Shown: positions 10,307 through 19,922 of the stretch, piece after piece
Numbering within the stretch: position 1 is the first letter of the stretch
How the letters are laid out: every line of letters starts with the position of its first letter
Source: Marinomonas algicola
GTDB taxonomy: Bacteria > Pseudomonadota > Gammaproteobacteria > Pseudomonadales > Marinomonadaceae
Direction of reading: 5' to 3'
Assembly: GCF_014805825.1 (NCBI RefSeq)
Contig: NZ_CP061941.1
Location: 4,277,166 to 4,341,165, forward strand
Length of the DNA: 64,000 bases
Notes under the pieces: generated by a model
Database searches by the model: none
What the model saw: the letters and a program-made list of their open reading frames with translations, nothing else
What the model was told of the DNA's origin: nothing
Program-made: the position numbers and the translations under genes

Positions 10307-10945
10307 ATGTCAGCCACATTAATTTATTGTTATGACCCTATGTGTAGCTGGTGCTGGGGCTTTAAACCAACATGGACAGCACTGCAAAAAGCGCTGCAGC
10401 CAATGATTGAATCGAAAGAAATTTTAATCGATTACATGCTGGGAGGCTTAGCCGTTGATTCAAATGAACCAATGCCAATGCCTATGCAAACCATGTTACA
10501 TGGCACTTGGGAGCGCATTTCAGATCAATTAGGAACCGAATTTAACTTTAATTTTTGGACGGAATGTCAACCAAGACGTTCAACTTATCCGGCATGCAGA
10601 GCCTGTTTTGTTGCAAGAGATCAAAACCTTGAGGCAGAAATGGTACTCGCTATACAAGAAGCCTATTATCTCAAAGCAAAGAACCCTTCGGATGTAGACA
10701 CATTGAGTGATTGTGCTGAACACATTGGACTGAACCCAATTGAGTTTCAAAAAGCCATGCAACATACAAAAGACCAAGGTTTATTAGAAAAAGAGATCAG
10801 CAGTGCTCGTAGCTTAGGGCTGAACTCATTTCCATCTCTAGCGGTGTTAAAAGGCGACAAATTAACCCATATCCAAATTGATTATAAAGACCCAATGACT
10901 ATGCTAAACAATATTAAAGCGGCGATACAACCCACACCCAGATAA
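10307..10945 (+). CDS. DsbA-family thioredoxin-fold protein (cytoplasmic)
   Basis: A 212-residue protein with a redox motif C13-S-W-C16 inside YDPMCSWCWGFKP and an all-helical insert, as in the FrnE/COG3531 branch of the DsbA superfamily. It has no signal peptide, so it should act in the cytoplasm as a thiol oxidoreductase or isomerase-like protein. The cis-proline loop is probably NSFPSLAVL near residue 180. Partner and substrate are unknown. It lies 88 bp after the aminotransferase gene and has its own leader. Confidence 0.85.
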   Translation: MSATLIYCYDPMCSWCWGFKPTWTALQKALQPMIESKEILIDYMLGGLAVDSNEPMPMPMQTMLHGTWERISDQLGTEFNFNFWTECQPRRSTYPACRACFVARDQNLEAEMVLAIQEAYYLKAKNPSDVDTLSDCAEHIGLNPIEFQKAMQHTKDQGLLEKEISSARSLGLNSFPSLAVLKGDKLTHIQIDYKDPMTMLNNIKAAIQPTPR

Positions 10946-11002
10946 GCCGTATCGTCACCCAGAGCCACTCTTTTTCAACGCCGTATAGTCCAAACAAGTA
11001 AG

Positions 11003-12550
11003 TTAACCAAAGTCATGATTAATAAGATCTAACATAGGGTTATAAACAGGCTCTATTTTTTCTTTTGACGATTCGGTCGTGGTGTTATCACTTTCTTTTT
11101 GTAACACGTCTTTTTGAATATCATCTGCAGGAGCCGCTAACGCTTGTTCAGGGGTTTCTTCTTCAGGTAAAACTGCGTTTTCCATAGAGTCTTGATGCAG
11201 CTCGAACCCTCTAACGCCTTCGATTAACCACAAGAGCGTTTTATCTACCTCATTACAGCTCACATTGACGCCTAGCCATTCACCTGCATCTGGCTCATAA
11301 AAGACTCTCTCTCCTAATAACAAACCGGCCTTAGCATCCACGTCGGTAAATAATGTTTGCAGAGCCTTGATTAAGGACGAATCGAATTGCAACCAGAGGA
11401 AATGTCCTCCTTTTGCTGGCATCAAGCTTACTCTATCTGTAAATTCAGCCTCTAATAGCGCTTTTATACTTTCTGACTTCCGCCAAATGGCACGAGTGAA
11501 ACGATTCAATTTACGAGTAATGTTTTTTCCTAACCCGTAAGACAGTGCGGCTTGCACATTCAATGCAGGCGTCAAGTTAGACACAAAAAGGGCGTCTTTG
11601 CAGGCTGCAAACTGACTTCCTAAAAGTGACCACGCCACATCATTACCATAGGAATCAAAATGCTCAAATGCACCAATATAAAAAATACGCCCCTGAGTAT
11701 CTAACGATTTATAGGTCATCGGGAACTTACCTTTATAGCTTAAGTAAGACACCATATCCCATTCAATCGCCAGCACATTCATTTCATCAAGTAGAGCAAT
11801 ACAGCGACGTAGGCTTAAATTGCTAATTAATTGGCCTGCAGGTAAAGCGAATTGCCCAGGTAAAACGACTAAATCAATTTTCTGTTCCTCGATACATTTT
11901 CTTACTAGATCTAAATCAACACCGTGGTCACCAGACGCAATAACAACCGGAATTCTACCAAGTGACAATACTGTTTGTGTAAGCCTATGATCACAAGGGG
12001 TTATAACCAGTACCTTATCTTGTCTCTGGGTTAATAGTTGAATCGCTTGAGTAAACATACCTAAGGCGCTATTACCCAGCCACAATGAATCCGAGTTTCC
12101 CTGAATTCCCAGCAAATGAAGATAATCTATCACCCCTTCTCGAGTGTCTCTTTCTCCTGGTCCAGTGCTCTTCTGTCCATTCGCAGTGAGAGTAAATAGA
12201 TCCGCTTGCATTAAAGGTGGAAATTGACCCGTTAAAGACATCTGATCCTGCATTTTTGCCCGCATCGAAAGAGAAAATAACGTTGATAATGTTTGATAAT
12301 TTTCCCCAAGTATAGGAATCGCAGTGCGCATTTTTGAGCGATGACGAACAAAGTATCCCGACTTCGGTCTAGACTCTATCCAACCATCTTTTGCGAGCAG
12401 TTCATAACCATGTATCGCCGTATTTAGACTGACGCCCTGCTCCTTTGCTACCGAACGCAATGACGGCATTTTATCACCCGCTGCCAAGGTCCCCTTTGTC
12501 AGTTGCTCTTGAAACCAATCGATTAGGCTTTGATAAAGAAACTCTGCCAC
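11003..12550 (-). CDS. MocR-type regulator with degenerate aminotransferase domain
   Basis: The 515-residue protein starts with a GntR winged helix (residues 1-70, PSLRSVAKEQGVSLNTAIHGYELLAKDGWI) followed by an aminotransferase-like domain, the MocR/PdxR/GabR plan. The PLP-binding residues look lost. The usual EDDY motif reads EWDM, and the Schiff-base region FSK reads FEH in FYIGAFEHFDSYGNDVAW. The last 60 residues are a Glu/Asp/Ser/Thr-rich tail ending in NPMLDLINHDFG, not usual for the family. The protein is probably a DNA-binding regulator without PLP chemistry. It is divergent from csdA across 149 bp, so csdAE may be its target. Confidence 0.85.
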   Translation of the reverse strand: MAEFLYQSLIDWFQEQLTKGTLAAGDKMPSLRSVAKEQGVSLNTAIHGYELLAKDGWIESRPKSGYFVRHRSKMRTAIPILGENYQTLSTLFSLSMRAKMQDQMSLTGQFPPLMQADLFTLTANGQKSTGPGERDTREGVIDYLHLLGIQGNSDSLWLGNSALGMFTQAIQLLTQRQDKVLVITPCDHRLTQTVLSLGRIPVVIASGDHGVDLDLVRKCIEEQKIDLVVLPGQFALPAGQLISNLSLRRCIALLDEMNVLAIEWDMVSYLSYKGKFPMTYKSLDTQGRIFYIGAFEHFDSYGNDVAWSLLGSQFAACKDALFVSNLTPALNVQAALSYGLGKNITRKLNRFTRAIWRKSESIKALLEAEFTDRVSLMPAKGGHFLWLQFDSSLIKALQTLFTDVDAKAGLLLGERVFYEPDAGEWLGVNVSCNEVDKTLLWLIEGVRGFELHQDSMENAVLPEEETPEQALAAPADDIQKDVLQKESDNTTTESSKEKIEPVYNPMLDLINHDFG

Positions 12551-12699
12551 AGTGTGTACCTTTTCATGCTATGAATTATATTTCTGTAACTAATAATGGT
12601 ATTGAATCATAGAATTACCAAGCAAAATAAAAAATAAATAGCAAAAGTCTGCTTTTTTAAAGACTTAAGGTACAATTATAGTCACTAGGAGCAGTTAGC

Positions 12700-13929
12700 A
12701 TGAGTCTATTTATGGCGTTTGATCCTCACACTATTCGACAAGAATTTTCTATTTTGCAGCAGCCTGCGTACGAGCATGAGCTTACGTACTTAGATAATGC
12801 CGCCACCACCCAAAAGCCTAATGTCGTCCTAGAACGTATTCTTGGGTATTACCAAACAGCCAATGCTAACGTTCATCGAGGAGCGCACTTTCTCAGTGAC
12901 AGAGCCACCTCACAGTTTGAACACGCTCGCCAAACCGTATCTCGCTTTATTCAAACGCCTGAAGGCGGTCAAATCATTTGGACCAAAGGTACGACAGAAG
13001 CCATTAATATGGTGGCTTACGGTATAGAGCACTTAATAGACCCCGGCGATGAAATACTGATATCGAGCCTTGAACATCATGCAAACTTAGTGCCTTGGCA
13101 ACAGCTGTCGTTTCGCACTGGGGCTCGATTAAGAGTGATTCCGTTTACGTCTGACGGAACATGGCAGGCTGAATACGCGAATTACTTTTCCGATAGAACC
13201 AAAGTGGTAGCCTGCACCCAAGTATCAAATGCCATTGGCGTACAATTACCTGTCAAAGAAGTGATTCAACACGCTAAAAACGTCGGGGCCCTGTCATTAA
13301 TCGATGGCGCTCAAGCCATTGCTCATTACCCTATTGATGTCAGTGAACTGGATTGTGACTTCTTTGTTTTTTCTGGTCACAAAATGTATGGCCCAACAGG
13401 GATAGGCGTGCTTTATGGTAAAACAGATGCTTTAGAAAGTTTATTACCTTACCAGACAGGTGGAGAGATGGTGCTGCATGTCACCTATCAAGCCACTGAA
13501 TTTAATACTCTTCCATTTAGACTCGAGGCTGGAACACCAAATATTGAAGGCGCCCTAGGGTTAGCGGCCGCCTGCGATTTTTTGCAACAGCAAAACCAAG
13601 AAGCCATGCTGCAATGGGAACAATCCCTAGCCGAAAAAGCCTACTCCATACTAGAGAATACCAGTGAGATTGAAATTTTTTCCCCAAAAAAGAACTCAAC
13701 TTTGATTTCGCTGGCGGTAAAAAACATACACATTATGGATTTAAACGGTTACTTAGACAGTAAGGGCATCGCCGTTCGAGGAGGCAGTCATTGCGCGCAC
13801 CCTTTGATGGCTCAATTAGGTGTATCAGGCACGTTAAGAGCATCGTTCGCTTGTTATAACACCATGCAAGAAGCGGAACACTTTGCTCATTCATTATTAG
13901 AAGCCATAGAGCTTTTATCAGAGGATTAA
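12700..13929 (+). CDS. csdA: Group II cysteine desulfurase CsdA/SufS-type
   Basis: A 409-residue PLP enzyme that takes sulfur from cysteine (or selenium from selenocysteine) and passes it to an acceptor. H227-K228 in FSGHKMYGPTGIG is the Schiff-base site, and C365 in RGGSHCAHPL is the persulfide cysteine, with the RxGxHC motif of group II enzymes. The next gene encodes the SufE/CsdE partner 8 bp downstream. No sufBCD is nearby, which favours CsdA over SufS. TAGGAG lies 8 bases before the ATG. Confidence 0.92.
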   Translation: MSLFMAFDPHTIRQEFSILQQPAYEHELTYLDNAATTQKPNVVLERILGYYQTANANVHRGAHFLSDRATSQFEHARQTVSRFIQTPEGGQIIWTKGTTEAINMVAYGIEHLIDPGDEILISSLEHHANLVPWQQLSFRTGARLRVIPFTSDGTWQAEYANYFSDRTKVVACTQVSNAIGVQLPVKEVIQHAKNVGALSLIDGAQAIAHYPIDVSELDCDFFVFSGHKMYGPTGIGVLYGKTDALESLLPYQTGGEMVLHVTYQATEFNTLPFRLEAGTPNIEGALGLAAACDFLQQQNQEAMLQWEQSLAEKAYSILENTSEIEIFSPKKNSTLISLAVKNIHIMDLNGYLDSKGIAVRGGSHCAHPLMAQLGVSGTLRASFACYNTMQEAEHFAHSLLEAIELLSED

Positions 13930-13937
13930 GCGCCACA

Positions 13938-14333
13938 ATGCAAACTCAATCACACCTAGACATAACGTCTCAATTAGGTTCTTGCAGGAGTAAAGAAGAG
14001 ACGTTCAAATCCCTAGTTTCCCTAAGTAAAACCTTACCCAGATTACAAACAGCAGAAAAAAATGATCACAATAAGATCAAAGGTTGTGAAAGCGCAGTAT
14101 GGCTCATTATAGAAGAAGGTAATGGCATTCGTTACTTTAAAGCCGACAGCGACGCCAAACTAATGAGAGGCGTCTTAGCCGCTTTATTAAGCTTAGTACA
14201 AGGCAAAAGCGTTCAAGAGATACAGAATATGGATTTAAAAAGGGAGCTGGCGGAACTTAACCTATCCAGTTACCTTACTAGCTCAAGAACCAACGGGGTA
14301 TTAGCGATACTAGACAAAATTTCTGGCCGATAG
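13938..14333 (+). CDS. csdE: SufE/CsdE-family sulfur acceptor
   Basis: A 131-residue protein of the SufE family. The sulfur-accepting cysteine is C50 in KIKGCESAVWL. It takes persulfide from the desulfurase and stimulates it. It is co-transcribed with csdA (8 bp apart). The CsdA-CsdE pair is known to supply TcdA (CsdL), and a tcdA gene lies 8 kb away at 22.6-23.4 kb. The gene ends 8 bp from the convergent LysR gene. Confidence 0.9.
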   Translation: MQTQSHLDITSQLGSCRSKEETFKSLVSLSKTLPRLQTAEKNDHNKIKGCESAVWLIIEEGNGIRYFKADSDAKLMRGVLAALLSLVQGKSVQEIQNMDLKRELAELNLSSYLTSSRTNGVLAILDKISGR

Positions 14334-14341
14334 CATCAGGG

Positions 14342-15265
14342 TCACTTTCTCATAACAGCACAATCGTTGTTAAATTCAATCATCGACTGGGCAACATTAC
14401 GAATGGTTTCTGTCAGGCTATACAAAGATTTATGTTGGCGAGTATTCGTCGGATACGCTAAACCATAAGGGTAAAAAATGGCGGGATCAAAAGGTCGAAT
14501 GACCACATCATTTCCTTTCCAAACACGAGCGGCAAAAGGTTCCAGCACTCCAACAGCCATACCCGCTGCAATCATGGCATAACCTGTGTGGGATGTATCA
14601 ATCATAATATTCTGTTTTATAAGAGATTTTACGGAGCTCAAAGCTCCGCCTAATTCGCTCCAGTAAATCGGAGAATTATCAACCACAGTTAACACAGATT
14701 CGCCTATCAAATCCTGTGCCGTAATGACTTCCTTTTTAGCAAGAGGATGATCAGATCTGGCCGCAAAAACAAAACGAGCATTGCCTATAAACTCCCTCTC
14801 AATACCTATCAATTGAGGCAGTTCTAAGCCAATCGCTAAATCCACCGAGTTAGTTTGCAACTTCATAACAAGCTCTGACATAGAATCAGTATGTATCGTC
14901 ACACGTTCATCAGGAAAATATTTTTTATGCTCTTGCAACGCCAATGGTAACAAAGTGCTTGCGATGGCCGAGGTGCTGGCAATTTTAATCTCACTGGGCG
15001 TTCGAGTACGTATTTTTGCCGCCACGGACTCCAGTTTTTCTAAACCTAAAAAACTCTCTTCCACAGAGCGGAAAAATTCAGCCGCCTCATGAGTTGGGTA
15101 TAAACGACCTTTACGACGATCAAACAAAGAAAAACCCAATGAATACTCTAGATCGCTCAATAAACGACTTACAGCAGGTTGAGAAACGTGCATTTCTGTC
15201 GCGGCGGCGGCGGTTGTTCCTCTTAGCATGATGTAACGAAAAGCCTCTATTTGCCTGAATTTCAT
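14342..15265 (-). CDS. LysR-family regulator of the ABC transporter locus
   Basis: A 307-residue LysR protein: N-terminal helix-turn-helix (MHVSQPAVSRLLSDLEYSLGFSLFDR, residues 25-50) and a periplasmic-binding-protein-like effector domain. The overall style resembles the OccR/NocR branch that controls opine or amino-acid uptake genes. It is divergent from the five-gene ABC/peptidase operon across 209 bp, so it most likely controls that operon. The effector is unknown. Confidence 0.88.
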   Translation of the reverse strand: MKFRQIEAFRYIMLRGTTAAAATEMHVSQPAVSRLLSDLEYSLGFSLFDRRKGRLYPTHEAAEFFRSVEESFLGLEKLESVAAKIRTRTPSEIKIASTSAIASTLLPLALQEHKKYFPDERVTIHTDSMSELVMKLQTNSVDLAIGLELPQLIGIEREFIGNARFVFAARSDHPLAKKEVITAQDLIGESVLTVVDNSPIYWSELGGALSSVKSLIKQNIMIDTSHTGYAMIAAGMAVGVLEPFAARVWKGNDVVIRPFDPAIFYPYGLAYPTNTRQHKSLYSLTETIRNVAQSMIEFNNDCAVMRK

Positions 15266-15474
15266 ACAGATAATCTCCTACTAAATAACATTTAGTTATC
15301 AACTATACGATAATATAAGTGGAAGTCATCGAATTAAATTAACATTATTGAAATAGGCAAAAAATAAGAACTTTTAAGCGATGGGATTTTTTTATAACAA
15401 ACGCTTAATTAAACGGGCTTCGATTAGATTACAGTGCCTGTAACCAAACGCATCTTGATAGTAAGGATTATTTA

Positions 15475-17307
15475 GTGACAGACATTGCATCCTCCCCAAT
15501 ACTGACAGTCGAAAATCTTTCTGTGGAATTCGGTCATTCTCGCGTTATCGATAATCTCAATTTTTCAGTTATAGCGGGTCGAACACTTGCCATTGTTGGG
15601 GAATCAGGTTCAGGTAAATCCGTCACATCGCAGTCGATCATGCGACTCGCTGAAAGTGCAGGTGCTAGCTATCCATCAGGGCGCATTTTATTCTCCGGCG
15701 AACAAGGAGAAGTAGACCTACTGTCCCAGTCTCAAGAAGCCATGCGTTCGATTCGTGGTCAAGATATTGCCATGATTTTCCAAGAACCAATGACATCGCT
15801 TAACCCCGTTTTCACTATCGGTGACCAGATTTCGGAGTCTCTTTCTTTACACAAAAAATTAACTAAATCCGCAGCGCTCGATGAAAGCATGAAACTGTTA
15901 AAAATGGTTCGGCTACCAGATGCAGAAGATATGCTCAATCGCTACCCTCATCAGCTATCAGGCGGAATGAGACAAAGAGTCATGATAGCGATGGCCTTGG
16001 CCTGCCGTCCAAAGGTTCTTATTGCCGATGAGCCAACCACAGCATTAGACGTAACGATTCAAGCTCAAATTTTAACCATATTGAATGACCTTCAAAAAGA
16101 ATTAAATATGGCCGTGATTTTTATCACTCACGATATGGGCGTTGTTGCCGAAATAGCCGACGACGTTGTGGTTATGTGGAAGGGTAAAAAAGTTGAACAG
16201 GGTCCTGTTAAAGAATTATTCGCACACCCTCAACACCCCTACACAAAAGCATTATTAGCCGCCGTTCCAAAACTGGGAAGTATGGCTGGAGAACCCTTCC
16301 CTAAGCGCTTTCCTATCACCGTAATGGATGGTGAAAGCACCCGCTTAGTCGGTGAAGAGAAAAGCCAAGCGACCGCTTGTTATGATAAAAGCCCTTTATT
16401 ATCAGTACGAAACCTTGTCACTCGTTTCGATAGCAAAAAAAGCTTTTGGGGTCGTGTCACCCACAGAGTGCATGCCGTTGAAAATGTCAGCTTTGATATA
16501 TATCACGGTGAAACACTGGCTCTTGTGGGTGAATCTGGCTCCGGTAAATCCACTATTGGTAGAACCATTCAACAATTACAGCAAGCAACGAGTGGCGAAA
16601 TTAGCTTTGAGGGCAATCCTTTTTCCGATATGAGTAAAGCGGATAAACAGAGATTGCGTCAGGAAATTCAGTATATTTTTCAAGACCCTTTAGCTTCTTT
16701 AGACCCTAGAAAAACCATTGGATTCTCTATTTCTGAGCCAATAAAAACCCATAATTTAATTCGTGGTGAACACAAAATTCAGCAAAGAGTACATGAGTTA
16801 TTAGAACGTGTTGGGTTAAGTGCTGAACATGCCGATCGCTATCCACATCAGTTTTCAGGTGGGCAACGTCAACGAATCTGTATCGCTAGAGCATTGGCAT
16901 CTAATCCTAAATTAATTATTGCGGATGAAGCTTTATCCGCTTTAGATGTTTCTATTCAAGCCCAAATTATTAATCTCTTCATGGAGCTTCAAGAAGAACA
17001 TGGCATTGCTTACTTATTTATTAGCCATGACATGGCTGTCGTTGAGAAAATGAGTCACCGAGTGGCTGTTTTGTACCTAGGTCAAGTCGCCGAACTAGGA
17101 ACTCGTCAACAAGTTCTAGAAACACCATCCCACCCTTATACACAACGTTTACTAAGTGCGGTGCCAATTGCTGACCCAACGATTACCCGTAATCTTGGTC
17201 GACTAAGTGGAGAGATCCCTAGCCCTGTACGCCGTGTAGGAAATGAGCCCTGTATTGTTCCGCATCGAGAAATCGCTCCGGGACATTTTGTCGCAGATGC
17301 ACCATAA
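15475..17307 (+). CDS. Fused double ATPase of a peptide-type ABC transporter
   Basis: 610 residues with two complete ABC ATPase domains, similar in size to E. coli GsiA (623). Each has Walker A (GESGSGKS, near residues 43 and 355), a signature (LSGGMRQR; FSGGQRQR) and Walker B (VLIADEPTT; LIIADEALS). It corresponds to DppD and DppF joined in one chain and drives the permeases encoded downstream. The start is GTG with AAGGA 8 bases before. In the second half Walker B, the usual DEPTSAL is DEALSAL, which keeps the catalytic Glu. Confidence 0.92.
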   Translation: MTDIASSPILTVENLSVEFGHSRVIDNLNFSVIAGRTLAIVGESGSGKSVTSQSIMRLAESAGASYPSGRILFSGEQGEVDLLSQSQEAMRSIRGQDIAMIFQEPMTSLNPVFTIGDQISESLSLHKKLTKSAALDESMKLLKMVRLPDAEDMLNRYPHQLSGGMRQRVMIAMALACRPKVLIADEPTTALDVTIQAQILTILNDLQKELNMAVIFITHDMGVVAEIADDVVVMWKGKKVEQGPVKELFAHPQHPYTKALLAAVPKLGSMAGEPFPKRFPITVMDGESTRLVGEEKSQATACYDKSPLLSVRNLVTRFDSKKSFWGRVTHRVHAVENVSFDIYHGETLALVGESGSGKSTIGRTIQQLQQATSGEISFEGNPFSDMSKADKQRLRQEIQYIFQDPLASLDPRKTIGFSISEPIKTHNLIRGEHKIQQRVHELLERVGLSAEHADRYPHQFSGGQRQRICIARALASNPKLIIADEALSALDVSIQAQIINLFMELQEEHGIAYLFISHDMAVVEKMSHRVAVLYLGQVAELGTRQQVLETPSHPYTQRLLSAVPIADPTITRNLGRLSGEIPSPVRRVGNEPCIVPHREIAPGHFVADAP

Positions 17308-17353
17308 GAAGAATAATTTTCACAACGATCACAAAAGAACGGAGAGTTGAAAG

Positions 17354-18883
17354 ATGAACAAAAAAAACACCTTCAAAACAGCCTTAAAAACCTTTGCTGT
17401 AACCAGTAGTTTGGCCATGGCAAGCTTTAGCTTTGCTAGCACATTAACCGTCTCTTCCCCACAAGACCCTGGCAGTTGGGATCCTATTGATACTTTTTTG
17501 GTCAATTGGGCCGCTGTTGCCACTAATATGTACGATGGTTTGACCTATCGAGGTCCAGATTTAAAGTTACAACCAGGTTTGGCTACATCATGGGAGCCGT
17601 TAGATGAAGGTAAACGCATTCGCTTTACTTTACGAGAAGGCGTGACATTTCATAACGGTGAAGCATTTAACTCAGCGTCAGTAAAATTTACCTTTGATCG
17701 CTTAATGGGTGATGAAGGAAGAAAAGGCCCTCAACGATCTAACTATTCAGCCATAGATACCGTTGAAATTATTGATGATTACACGATCGACTTTCATTTA
17801 AAGGCGGCCGACCCCGTCTTGCTAACAAAGCTCGCTGGTTACGGCGCCATGATAGTGCCACCAAAATACATTCAGGAAAATGGTGAAGACTTCTTCAATA
17901 CTCACCCAATGGGAACCGGTCCATTCAAATTTTCTTCTTATGAACCAAAAGTCGGAATTAAGCTAGAAGCATTTGGCAATCATTGGGGCGGAGCGCCAAA
18001 ACTGACCAATCTTAATTATCGTTTTATTAGCGAGCCATCTACTGCCGTTGCAGAGCTTCAGTCTGGACGTGTCGACTTAGTCATTCCACCAACGATTCCA
18101 ATAGGAATGATTACCACCATAGAAAAAGACCCAAACCTAACGATAGCCACAACGATCAGTCCAACGGTTTATGCTTTACGTTTCAATACCAGAGATGGCA
18201 TCACCAAAGATGAACGTGTTCGTAAGGCGTTAATTTATGGCGTGGATCGCCAAGCCATTATAGATTCTATTTTAGGTGGACAAGCGGCACCTATTGCAAG
18301 CTTCCAAAGTGCTATTTCATTTGGCGAAGACCCTACCATGAAGCCGTTACCTTATGATCCGAGCAAAGCCATGCAGCTATTAAAAGCAGCAGGAATCCAG
18401 CCAGGAACCAAATTGCAAATAGATATTCGTGGTAATAACGCGACTTTTAATGAAGTATCTCAAGCCGTTGCAAGTTACCTACAAGTTATTGGCTTAAATG
18501 CGACCATCAAACCTTATGAAACCAATGTTTTATTAAATGACATTATCCCAGCGGGTAAAACGGGTGAGATGTTTCAACAATCCTGGGGAGGTTGGACGCT
18601 TGATTATGATAATACGGCTTACTTCATGTATCACACTGGAGAAAAGTGGAATCCATATGACAGCGATCCAGAGTTAGATGCATTGCTTGAGTCTCAACGC
18701 GCCATTACAGATAGAGATAAACGCGAAGAAATTTTGAAAAGTATTGCAAACTACACATCAAATCGTGCTTTAGAAATGCCTCTATATAACTTAAATGCCA
18801 TTTTTGGTGTATCTAAAAGAGTTAAAAATTTCACGCCTGTACCTGATAGCCGCTTACGTTTAACAGATGTAACGGTTGAATAG
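17354..18883 (+). CDS. Periplasmic substrate-binding protein (SBP_bac_5 family)
   Basis: The 509-residue protein has a Sec signal peptide (K-rich start, hydrophobic core, cleavage likely after SFAS near residue 29) and the DppA/OppA-type fold. Diagnostic segments include LQPGLATSWEPLDEGKRIRFTLREGVTFHNGEAF and the MGTGPFKFSSYEP motif. It captures the transported peptide-like solute in the periplasm. The ligand is not readable. It is the second gene of the operon and is followed by a strong hairpin. Confidence 0.92.
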   Translation: MNKKNTFKTALKTFAVTSSLAMASFSFASTLTVSSPQDPGSWDPIDTFLVNWAAVATNMYDGLTYRGPDLKLQPGLATSWEPLDEGKRIRFTLREGVTFHNGEAFNSASVKFTFDRLMGDEGRKGPQRSNYSAIDTVEIIDDYTIDFHLKAADPVLLTKLAGYGAMIVPPKYIQENGEDFFNTHPMGTGPFKFSSYEPKVGIKLEAFGNHWGGAPKLTNLNYRFISEPSTAVAELQSGRVDLVIPPTIPIGMITTIEKDPNLTIATTISPTVYALRFNTRDGITKDERVRKALIYGVDRQAIIDSILGGQAAPIASFQSAISFGEDPTMKPLPYDPSKAMQLLKAAGIQPGTKLQIDIRGNNATFNEVSQAVASYLQVIGLNATIKPYETNVLLNDIIPAGKTGEMFQQSWGGWTLDYDNTAYFMYHTGEKWNPYDSDPELDALLESQRAITDRDKREEILKSIANYTSNRALEMPLYNLNAIFGVSKRVKNFTPVPDSRLRLTDVTVE

Positions 18884-18913
18884 GTCTATGTTCTAACTTT
18901 ACTCAAATAAACC

Positions 18914-18955
18914 GCATTGCTCTATTCATTAGCTCTTTTATCAATAGAGCAATGC
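18914..18955 (+). terminator. Hairpin between SBP and permease genes
   Basis: GCATTGCTCTATT (18914-18926) pairs perfectly with AATAGAGCAATGC (18943-18955), followed by TAACTTTTTT. It has intrinsic-terminator shape but lies inside the operon, so it probably causes partial termination or protects the upstream mRNA, giving more binding protein than permease. Confidence 0.7.
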
Positions 18956-18994
18956 TAACTTTTTTGAAAGGCTATCTTTTTAAAGGAAAAAGTC

Positions 18995-19918
18995 ATGGCG
19001 AACTTTTTAATAAAACGATTTCTGCAAGCTATTTTCGTACTGCTGGCAGTAACTTTAATCGTGGCTTTTGCAATACGTCTAACAGGGGATCCAGCCCTTA
19101 TGCTGACTCAAGGAGCCGGCAGTGTTACCGAAGCGGACCTCATGATGATTCGTGAAGCATTAGGTATTAATAAACCCTTTTTCATTCAATATTATGAATT
19201 TTTAAAAGGCTTATTCGTTTTTGACTTTGGCCGTAGTTTTATGGGCGGAACACCCGTTGCTGACTTGATCAGTAAATCATTGCCAGCCACATTAATGTTG
19301 GCCGCATCCGTCATGTTTGTTTCTATCGTTATCTCCATTCCTTTAGGTATAAAAGCCGCGGTATCAAAGGGAAAATGGGGCGATCAAACCATCAGAATCC
19401 TCTCTCTAATTGGCTTATCCTTTCCCAATTTTTGGCTCGCTCTCATGTTGGTTTTAGTCTTTTCAATTGGACTTCAGTGGCTTCCACCAAGCGGCATGGA
19501 CGGTTTCACTAGCTTCTTAATGCCCGCCTTTACCATGGCCATCATTCTAACGGCAACCAATGTTCGACTCGTCCGCTCTTCCATGCTGGAAACGTTACAG
19601 GCGCAATACATTATGGTAGCGAGAGCAAAAGGCTTGAGTGAAAACACCGTTCTGTATAAGCACGCATTACGAAACTGCGCCATCCCTCTTATTACCTACT
19701 TCGGTTTGCAATTTGGCGGGCTATTAGGGGGGATTGTTGTTATTGAACGTGTTTTCAATTGGCCAGGACTTGGCACTCTTGCTTTCGATGCCGTCAGTGG
19801 CCGTGATTACCCAGTACTACAAGCCGTTATTACCATTCTATCCATGCTTATTGTTGGCGTTAACCTCTTGGTTGATATTGCCTATGGCTTGATCGATCCA
19901 CGCATTCGTACGGAGTAA
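18995..19918 (+). CDS. ABC transporter permease (DppB-type)
   Basis: A 307-residue membrane protein of the binding-protein-dependent permease family. It has an N-terminal membrane helix (FLQAIFVLLAVTLIVAFAIRLTGDPA) followed by about five more. The EAA loop that contacts the ATPase reads VARAKGLSENTVLYKHALRNCAIPLI near residue 205. It pairs with the next permease as the DppB/DppC heterodimer. AAAGGAAAAAGTC precedes the start. Confidence 0.92.
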   Translation: MANFLIKRFLQAIFVLLAVTLIVAFAIRLTGDPALMLTQGAGSVTEADLMMIREALGINKPFFIQYYEFLKGLFVFDFGRSFMGGTPVADLISKSLPATLMLAASVMFVSIVISIPLGIKAAVSKGKWGDQTIRILSLIGLSFPNFWLALMLVLVFSIGLQWLPPSGMDGFTSFLMPAFTMAIILTATNVRLVRSSMLETLQAQYIMVARAKGLSENTVLYKHALRNCAIPLITYFGLQFGGLLGGIVVIERVFNWPGLGTLAFDAVSGRDYPVLQAVITILSMLIVGVNLLVDIAYGLIDPRIRTE

Positions 19919-19922
19919 TAAG

